From assembly GCA_963848175.1 (NCBI GenBank), contig CAWKCO010000012.1, forward strand, positions 62,001-126,000: a DNA stretch of 64,000 nt, in the 5' to 3' direction. The translations under genes were made by a program, and so were the position numbers. Below are positions 58,579 to 64,000 of the stretch, in pieces (the stretch's first letter is position 1; every line of letters begins with the position of its first letter). The notes under the pieces are model-generated. The model did no database searches. It had not been told where the DNA came from and saw only the letters and a list, made by a program, of their open reading frames with translations. This DNA comes from JAMZMI01 sp963848175 (GTDB lineage: Bacteria > Bacteroidota > Bacteroidia > Cytophagales > Cyclobacteriaceae).

Positions 58579-58579
58579 A

Positions 58580-59341
58580 ATGATGCTGGAAAAACATTTT
58601 GATAGCTACCGACTGGGCTTATTGATCAAGCTCTATTTATACAGCAGCTGGAAGGTCATTGCGCTCACTGTCTCCATTCTTTTTGGATTCCACTTCGTAG
58701 TTGGCTTTTTATTAGATATGTATGTTTCTGATTCGATCAGTGTTTATTCTCATGTGGAGAACTACATCTCTGCCATGATCTTTGGAGGCGTCATCTTGAC
58801 GAGTCTTTCTATCAGGTTTTTCGGCCATGACTTGAGGCGCTACCAATTTTTGACTTTGCCAGCTTCCACATTGGAGAAGGTACTATGCGTTTGGCTTTTA
58901 ACCACGGTAGGATGGGTGGTGCTATTTACCATGCTGTATATCTGCTATGCTTGGGGTCTTAATATAATCGGGGCGTGGCTTTTTCCCTCCGTTTCGTTTG
59001 AGACTTTTGAGGTCTTTTCCTCTAGCAACTGGCTGGCGATAAGGTATTATATGGTCGTGCAAAGTGTGTTTATGCTAGGGGCGGTGTACTTTAAGTCCTA
59101 TGCACTTCCCAAGACAGTACTCTCGCTTTTGGTGTTTGCGATACTTTTTGGGGTGTGTGCTGTGCTCGTGATGAAAGAGACTTTTATGTCGGAGCACTAC
59201 TGCGAGGGGGGCACGTGTGAGCTCTTTGATGAGGTATGGAAAAATCCTGTCTGGTCGCTTTTAATGATGCTATTTTGGTGGATTCTAGCACCATTGAGTT
59301 GGTTTTTTTCCTTTTTTGGACTAATGGAGGAGGAGGTCTGA
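58580..59341 (+). CDS. ABC-2-like membrane protein partner of the YtrB-like ATPase
   Basis: 253 residues with about six hydrophobic helices, including VIALTVSILFGFHFVVGFLL, WLLTTVGWVVLFTMLYICYA, TVLSLLVFAILFGVCAVLVM and a C-terminal pair. No sequence motif for a named family, but gene order (directly between ATPase and GntR regulator, spacings of 1 base) makes it the membrane component. The substrate is unknown. The extracytoplasmic loop EHYCEGGTCELF has a close Cys pair. Confidence 0.8.
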   Translation: MMLEKHFDSYRLGLLIKLYLYSSWKVIALTVSILFGFHFVVGFLLDMYVSDSISVYSHVENYISAMIFGGVILTSLSIRFFGHDLRRYQFLTLPASTLEKVLCVWLLTTVGWVVLFTMLYICYAWGLNIIGAWLFPSVSFETFEVFSSSNWLAIRYYMVVQSVFMLGAVYFKSYALPKTVLSLLVFAILFGVCAVLVMKETFMSEHYCEGGTCELFDEVWKNPVWSLLMMLFWWILAPLSWFFSFFGLMEEEV

Positions 59342-59342
59342 T

Positions 59343-59717
59343 ATGGAGTTTAAGGACAACCAAGCCATTTATTTACAAATCGCCGATCTCTTCTGCGAGC
59401 ATATCCTTGCACAAAAGTGGAATCCGGGAGACCGCATTCCGTCAGTGAGAGAGATGGCAGTAGTTACAGAAGTAAACCCAAATACCGTCATGCGCACATT
59501 CACATACTTACAAGAAAAGGAAATCATCTTCAACAAACGTGGCATTGGCTATTTCGTGGCAGAGGATGGCTATGATAAAACCAGAGTACTACGAAAAGAG
59601 AATTTTGTGAAGCAGGAGCTACCCGAGGTTTTCAAAGCCATGGATTTGCTCAACTTGAGCTTGGACGATGTGAAAAACTATTATGAAAGTTACAAAGCAG
59701 ATACCGACAGCAACTAA
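59343..59717 (+). CDS. GntR family transcriptional regulator, YtrA subfamily
   Basis: 124 residues, the short YtrA type with a winged helix and only a small C-terminal part. Visible are AIYLQIADLFCEHILAQKWN, GDRIPSVREMAVVTEVNPNT, VMRTFTYLQEKEIIFNKRGI and GYFVAEDGYDKTRVLRKENF. It probably represses its own operon from the palindrome at 57703. It starts one base after the stop of the membrane-protein gene. Confidence 0.93.
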   Translation: MEFKDNQAIYLQIADLFCEHILAQKWNPGDRIPSVREMAVVTEVNPNTVMRTFTYLQEKEIIFNKRGIGYFVAEDGYDKTRVLRKENFVKQELPEVFKAMDLLNLSLDDVKNYYESYKADTDSN

Positions 59718-59753
59718 TAATTATATGACGTGTCTCCAAAAAATATATTGACC

Positions 59754-60275
59754 ATGAAGCGAAGTAAGAAATACCTATTGATCATTATGGGCCTATTGCT
59801 AGGGCTGTTGGTCGTTGCTTTGAATGTGATGCAAGGAGATCTTCAGGATTTTTTGAAGTCCAAAGAAGTGGGAATTCCTTTGAGTCAGGTAGCCATAGCA
59901 CCTTTTAGTCAGGTGGTGGTTTCTGGAAATGTGGATTTGCTAGTCAAGCCAGGGAAGGAAACCGAGCTTTTTACCTCTCATCCAGACGCGCCATATAGGC
60001 AAATCAGTGAAAGAGATGGTGTATTGTATTTGGAAGCCGATACCCTAACCAGCGATAGTGTGGTTTGGAAAGTAGAGCTCAAGACACCTCATCTTAGCAT
60101 GATTGAGGCGGAAGGTGGCGCCATGATTCGATTGAAGTTCTTTAAGCAGGATTCGCTAGTAGTCATTTTGAGAGGTGGCAGTTCTTTTTACGGAATGGAC
60201 AATGCGATCACGGATTTGGAGTTTGACGCCTCGGACGGTACGAACATTAAAATGATCAGTGAACCGATAATGTAA
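59754..60275 (+). CDS. DUF2807-like (auto-transporter adhesin head GIN) protein
   Basis: A start at 59754 gives MKRSKKYLLIIMGLLLGLLV, one N-terminal helix, then about 140 residues of beta structure: IAPFSQVVVSGNVDLLVKPG, FTSHPDAPYRQISERDGVLY, KTPHLSMIEAEGGAMIRL and LEFDASDGTNIKM. The repeating strand-turn pattern (LxxIxAxGGAxIxL) is that of DUF2807/GIN domains found in Bacteroidota envelope proteins. It is the last gene of the GntR operon and probably acts in the envelope. It is shorter than most family members, so the 3' end may be truncated. Confidence 0.72.
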   Translation: MKRSKKYLLIIMGLLLGLLVVALNVMQGDLQDFLKSKEVGIPLSQVAIAPFSQVVVSGNVDLLVKPGKETELFTSHPDAPYRQISERDGVLYLEADTLTSDSVVWKVELKTPHLSMIEAEGGAMIRLKFFKQDSLVVILRGGSSFYGMDNAITDLEFDASDGTNIKMISEPIM

Positions 60276-60488
60276 TGCCTAACATGAAGTAAAATAATGA
60301 TTTAGAGAGTGGGAAAAGTAATCGGTGGTCAGTGGATCAGTGGTCAGTATTCATATCACCGAAATAATCTTAAATAAACGCTTATGTCGCATAAATTAAT
60401 AACTGTAAGAAAATAGGGAGCTCGTCTGCTTTTGGATGAGCAGACAGCTAAATCTATGTCAATGCGCTTAGTTAAGCCGAGTAAACGG

Positions 60489-60572
60489 ACGTCTTTGCGA
60501 ACGAAGTGAAGCAATCTCAAAGGTGACTGCACATTTCTGATGAGACTGCCACGCTGCGCTCGCAGTGACGAC
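60489..60572. repeat. GTCTTTGCGA ... TCGCAGTGACG repeat, copy 1
   Basis: Inverted-end repeat; the ends GTCTTTGCGA and TCGCAGTGACG are partly complementary, and inner blocks read GAAGCAATCTC and GAGACTGCCACG. A reverse-oriented copy lies at 63415-63495. Confidence 0.75.
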
Positions 60573-60908
60573 CTTATCTCAATTTGATTCGATCCCATCG
60601 TATGGGCTAAGCGACAATGAATTATCAATAACTGTGTTTTGGCTTAAATGCCAAAAACACTGATCAACATTGCTATGTCCTTTTTTGAATGGATACGGCA
60701 GTGTAAGGGGAATAGTATGTCTTTTTGGTAAAGGCTTGGTTGCTGTCGCAATCAAAAAAAGTGGAACTGCAGTCCATTTGATAGAAGCCTTAAGACTAGA
60801 CTGGACAAAACTAGGAGTCCCCACCTTGAGGGAAGTCTGTAGAACTAGCATGACATGTGGTACTGCCCATGTGATTGATGTTCTGCCAAATGAAAAATTG
60901 TATTCACC

Positions 60909-60928
60909 AGACGAATCACCATTCGTCT
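60909..60928. promoter_or_regulatory. Inverted repeat in the leader of the TonB receptor gene
   Basis: AGACGAAT, loop CACC, ATTCGTCT: a perfect 8-base stem 16 bases before the start codon at 60944. It could be an mRNA hairpin controlling translation or an operator. Confidence 0.5.
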
Positions 60929-60943
60929 CAAAATTTTAAAGAA

Positions 60944-63385
60944 ATGAAAAAATTCTTATCAGGAGTGCTATGTCTTGTGCTCTCGTCTGTGGCTTATGGC
61001 CAGAACCTTACGCAAACCATACGTGGGAGTATTGAGGATGCGGATAGTAAATCACCTTTGATAGGTGCCAATGTGGTTATTTTGGATGTCGATCACAGTG
61101 CTGGTATTAAGGGAACGATCACCGACGTGAATGGAAACTTTAGGATCACAGATGTGCCAGTGGGTAGGGTCACTTTGCAGCTTTCTTATATTGGGTACGA
61201 ACCCAAAACCATCCCCAATATTGTGATTAATTCGGCCAAAGAAGTGGTGATGAAACTCTCTATGGTAGAGTCGGCCATCAAGATGGATGAGGTAGTCGTG
61301 TCTGCCAATAGGACAAAGGGCGAACCCATCAATGAGATGGCGATGATCAGTGCGCAATCCATTTCCGCAGAGGAGACCAATCGTTATGCAGGGGGCTTCA
61401 ATGACCCATCGCGTATCATGGCCAATTTTGCAGGGGTCACCAGTACGCAGGATGGTAGCAACGACATCATCGTGCGGGGCAACTCGCCTAAATATGTGCA
61501 GTGGCGCTTGGAAGGTGTCCAGATTACCAATCCCAATCACTTTGCGGATCAGAGCTCTGTAGGTGGATCCATCAGCACGCTCAACAATAATTTGCTCGGC
61601 ACGTCCGATTTCTATACCAGTGCCTTTGCACCAGAGTATGGAGATGCCTTGTCTGCCGTGTATGACATCAAGCTGCGCAATGGCAACAATGAGCAACACG
61701 AAGCTGTGGTGGGTGTGGGACTGCTCGGTACTGACTTGACGTTAGAAGGCCCCTTTAAGAAAGGTTATGGCGGATCGTTCCTAGCCAACTACAGATACAG
61801 TACGGCAGGTTTGGTCAATGACCTTGGCCTTATTGATGTGGTGGGTATTCCCAAATTTCAGGATGCGGCATTCAAGCTGATGCTACCAACGAAGAAGCTG
61901 GGCATGTTCTCTGTTTTTGGGCTTTCGGGACTGAGTAGTTTGTATCTGCCCGACGTAAAACCAGATTTGTGGGTCACGCCGGGCGATCGGCCTACGGGAG
62001 GTGAGCTGAGTGAAGATTATGACAAAAACGCCTATTTGCTCAATACGGGCATCAATCACACCTTGAGTCTCACTAAAAATAGTTTTCTGACTACCACATT
62101 GGCTTATTCTATTGATGGCGTGACGGATGAGGTATTTGAAACGAGAACGGTCAAAATCTACAATGAACAGAATGAGTTTCAGCGTGACTCGATTGCGAGC
62201 AGGGGAGTAAATTTTGATAGCGACCTGAAGAAAACCACCTATCGAGGCGCATTGACGTATCACAACAAGATCAACGCCAGAAACAAGATCCAGGTAGGGA
62301 CTAAATATGCCCGCTTTGCTTACCAGTTCAACCAAAGCCAGTTCACTGACACGCCTGACAATCGCTCGACACTGGTGGACATGGACGAGCAGATCACGAC
62401 CATTCGCAATTTCATCAGCTGGAAGCACCGGATCAATGACGACATTACGCTCGTGGGAGGGGTTCACAACATGAACGTGCTCTTCAACAACAAGCATACC
62501 CTTGAGCCACGGTTGGCAATGAATTGGGCACTTACTAACACCAGTTCCGTGCATGCAGGCTATGGTCTGCACAGCACCATGGAGACGGTGCATAACTATT
62601 TTGCGAAGGTAAACCTGCCGGGAGGTGGCACTACTGAGCCAAACCACGATTTGGATTTGCTGAAAGCACACCATTTTGTGGTCGGATATCAAAAGCAATT
62701 GGGTCGAAACCTTATAGCCAAGGCAGAGGTCTATTACCAGCACTTGTACAATCTACCAGTGGAAAATAGTGATACAAGCTTCTATGCCACGATCAACGAG
62801 GGGCTAGACCCGCGCTATGTAGATTTGGTAAATGAAGGTACAGGCAAAAACTATGGATTAGAACTCACGCTGGAGCGTTATTTTGACCATCATTATTACT
62901 TCTTAGTGAATGGCTCTTTGTACAATTCCAAATACACTGCGCTGGATGGAATAGAGCGAAATACGGCCTATAATGGCCGCTATCTCGTCAATGTTTTGAT
63001 GGGAAAGGAGTTCGTGAACATGGGTAGAAAGAACAATCAAACCTTGGGGCTCAATGCGAAAATATTCTTTGGAGGTGGCAAGAAGATCATTCCGTTGCTC
63101 AGAGATGAAAAAGGCAACTTGGCCGTAGATCCCGAAAATAACAAGTATTGGGATTACAACAAGGCCTATGACAATGATATCGAAGATGTCTATCAGGTCA
63201 TTGTCTCGGCGAGCTACAAGTGGAACAAACCCAAGGCCACTCACGAGCTCTTTCTCAATCTTGACAATGTCACCAACACCAAAGGAAAAATCACGGAGTA
63301 CTACGATGAAGATGAGCCAGATAAAGTGGGTAATATGACTCAGTTCGGTTTCTTTCCTAACCTGATGTACCGCGTGTATTTCTAA
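60944..63385 (+). CDS. TonB-dependent receptor with carboxypeptidase-regulatory-like domain
   Basis: About 813-residue outer-membrane receptor. The start at 60944 gives the signal MKKFLSGVLCLVLSSVAYGQ; the frame is open further upstream, but only into leader sequence. The N-terminal CarboxypepD_reg-like domain (IRGSIEDADSKSPLIGANVV, VTLQLSYIGYEPKTI) is followed by a plug (MDEVVVSANRTKGEPINEMA, DIIVRGNSPKYVQWRLEGVQ) and a 22-strand-type barrel ending LMYRVYF with terminal Phe. It imports an unknown ligand with TonB-ExbBD. No SusD partner follows. The gene is intact and flanked by inverted copies of one repeat family. Confidence 0.93.
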   Translation: MKKFLSGVLCLVLSSVAYGQNLTQTIRGSIEDADSKSPLIGANVVILDVDHSAGIKGTITDVNGNFRITDVPVGRVTLQLSYIGYEPKTIPNIVINSAKEVVMKLSMVESAIKMDEVVVSANRTKGEPINEMAMISAQSISAEETNRYAGGFNDPSRIMANFAGVTSTQDGSNDIIVRGNSPKYVQWRLEGVQITNPNHFADQSSVGGSISTLNNNLLGTSDFYTSAFAPEYGDALSAVYDIKLRNGNNEQHEAVVGVGLLGTDLTLEGPFKKGYGGSFLANYRYSTAGLVNDLGLIDVVGIPKFQDAAFKLMLPTKKLGMFSVFGLSGLSSLYLPDVKPDLWVTPGDRPTGGELSEDYDKNAYLLNTGINHTLSLTKNSFLTTTLAYSIDGVTDEVFETRTVKIYNEQNEFQRDSIASRGVNFDSDLKKTTYRGALTYHNKINARNKIQVGTKYARFAYQFNQSQFTDTPDNRSTLVDMDEQITTIRNFISWKHRINDDITLVGGVHNMNVLFNNKHTLEPRLAMNWALTNTSSVHAGYGLHSTMETVHNYFAKVNLPGGGTTEPNHDLDLLKAHHFVVGYQKQLGRNLIAKAEVYYQHLYNLPVENSDTSFYATINEGLDPRYVDLVNEGTGKNYGLELTLERYFDHHYYFLVNGSLYNSKYTALDGIERNTAYNGRYLVNVLMGKEFVNMGRKNNQTLGLNAKIFFGGGKKIIPLLRDEKGNLAVDPENNKYWDYNKAYDNDIEDVYQVIVSASYKWNKPKATHELFLNLDNVTNTKGKITEYYDEDEPDKVGNMTQFGFFPNLMYRVYF

Positions 63386-63414
63386 GTCTTGTTTAATGTT
63401 GTTTAGTTAAGGTT

Positions 63415-63495
63415 ACGTCACTGCGAGCATAGTCGGAAGTCTCAAAAATAGAGGCAGAATCAATAATAAGTTTGCTTCGTTCCTCGCAAAGACGG
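63415..63495. repeat. GTCTTTGCGA ... TCGCAGTGACG repeat, copy 2 (inverted)
   Basis: Reads ACGTCACTGCGAG ... TTGCTTCGTTCCTCGCAAAG ACG, the reverse orientation of 60489-60572. Confidence 0.75.
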
Positions 63496-63571
63496 GTTAT
63501 TGTCTTAACTAAACGACCTTCATTCACATTCAAAAAAATCAATAAATTCTTAACATTTAAATCAATCAAAA

Positions 63572-63940
63572 ATGAAAAATGCAACATTCACAATCCTTGG
63601 CTTGATCTTGATCGCCACCATGAGTTCATGCGGAGTAGGAGCCGCTTATGTTTTCAACCACAATCAAAATGCCACGCAAGTACAGCTGGGCAGCAACAAT
63701 TTTAAGGTGGTCAACAAAGTGAAGGGCAGATCGGAGGTTTCTTATGTACTCATTTTTGGAGGTGCCAAAAAGAAACAACTCTATGCTTCGGCTTACTCAC
63801 AAATGGTTGATTCCAGTACGCTGACAGGTGCGCAAGCACTGGCCAATGTGATGACGGAAGAACATATCGGCGGTGTGCCTCCATTCTTTTATAAGCGAAC
63901 CATCACGGTGAGTGCGCATGTGATTGAGTTCACTGATTAA
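63572..63940 (+). CDS. DUF6567-like small lipoprotein
   Basis: 122 residues. SPII signal MKNATFTILGLILIATMSSC, then GVGAAYVFNHNQNATQVQLG, NNFKVVNKVKGRSEVSYVLI, FGGAKKKQLYASAYSQMVDS and ALANVMTEEHIGGVPPFFYK. The conserved order FxVVxxVxGxSxxxYxLxFGG fits the DUF6567 family of Bacteroidota. Function unknown. It lies 77 bases after a repeat copy and 186 bases after the TonB receptor gene. Intact. Confidence 0.82.
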   Translation: MKNATFTILGLILIATMSSCGVGAAYVFNHNQNATQVQLGSNNFKVVNKVKGRSEVSYVLIFGGAKKKQLYASAYSQMVDSSTLTGAQALANVMTEEHIGGVPPFFYKRTITVSAHVIEFTD

Positions 63941-64000
63941 TAGAGTTTTCACTAAAAAACACGTGCCATGTTACAAAACACAAAATACAAATCACCTACG

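Larger units (their letters stand above)
60276..60943. other. Repeat-bearing intergenic region (668 bp)
   Basis: Contains a GGTGGTCAGTGGATCAGTGG block (60322-60345) related to the repeats near 49 kb, the GTCTTTGCGAA... repeat (60489-60572), and an inverted repeat near 60909. A frame at 60670-60939 has no convincing protein character. Confidence 0.5.

Noticed and set aside
60670..60939. 90-residue plus-strand frame before the TonB receptor gene
   Set aside because: No domain, signal or helix pattern, and it lies in a repeat-bearing leader; the reverse frame looks equally random.

Overview
This window looks like a chromosomal segment of a Bacteroidota bacterium, most likely a Cytophagales-type marine or soil gliding lineage. 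The evidence is a type IX secretion (T9SS) sorting domain on a large ThuA-like protein, a TPR-PD40-OmpA protein, a carboxypeptidase-regulatory-like TonB receptor, many SPII lipoproteins, an HD-PycTM (Pycsar effector type) fusion, few Shine-Dalgarno motifs, and several repeat families of the kind seen in this phylum. No rRNA, tRNA, CRISPR array, integrase or intact transposase was seen.

Layout. 0-6 kb holds mutS2 (cut by the left edge), a cytochrome b5-like protein, pirin, a nitroreductase, a Cys-rich lipoprotein and an OmpA-family protein. 6-14 kb holds an unknown conserved gene, a broken FdhF/YdeP-type molybdopterin oxidoreductase, a DUF4160/DUF2442 pair, and a long ThuA-like secreted protein with a T9SS tail. 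14.5-21.5 kb is an AT-rich accessory stretch of small genes (DUF4440, Crp/Fnr regulators, small lipoproteins, DUF6326, DoxX) with short repeats and one chimeric gene junction. 21.5-29.5 kb has an M61 peptidase and a complete tripartite RND efflux operon. 30-38 kb has a membrane class III nucleotide cyclase, a metallophosphoesterase-BamA-like giant protein with an SdiA-regulated-type lipoprotein, and an HD-PycTM fusion. 39-53 kb is a nitrate-type supercluster: two ABC ATPases, permease, NrtA-like binding lipoprotein, porin, an FNR-like regulator, a TSUP transporter and the molybdenum cofactor genes moaD-moeB-moaE-moaCB-moaA-moeA, with a four-helix-bundle element inserted among the moa genes. 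53-64 kb holds a DUF559 unit between inverted GC-rich repeats, truA, a SWIM-associated-type protein, an ABC/GntR(YtrA)/DUF2807-like operon with a clear operator palindrome, and a TonB receptor followed by a DUF6567-like lipoprotein.

A dominant feature is frameshifting. More than twenty genes are split by one or more single-base indels, many in short homopolymers, and the correct family sequence resumes in the neighbouring frame. Core genes (truA, moeB, the nitrate transporter genes) are affected as well as accessory ones, so uncorrected sequencing indels are a likelier general cause than mass pseudogenisation. I therefore give whole-gene spans rather than frame fragments.

Functional links. 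Nitrate import plus molybdenum cofactor synthesis under an FNR-like regulator suggests nitrate use, although no nitrate reductase is in the window; the YdeP-type enzyme at 7.8 kb is another molybdopterin user. The most intriguing signalling pair is the class III cyclase (30.4 kb) and the HD-PycTM fusion (36.3 kb): cyclic-nucleotide synthesis, phosphohydrolase and PycTM-type membrane domains within 7 kb, though they are not in one operon.
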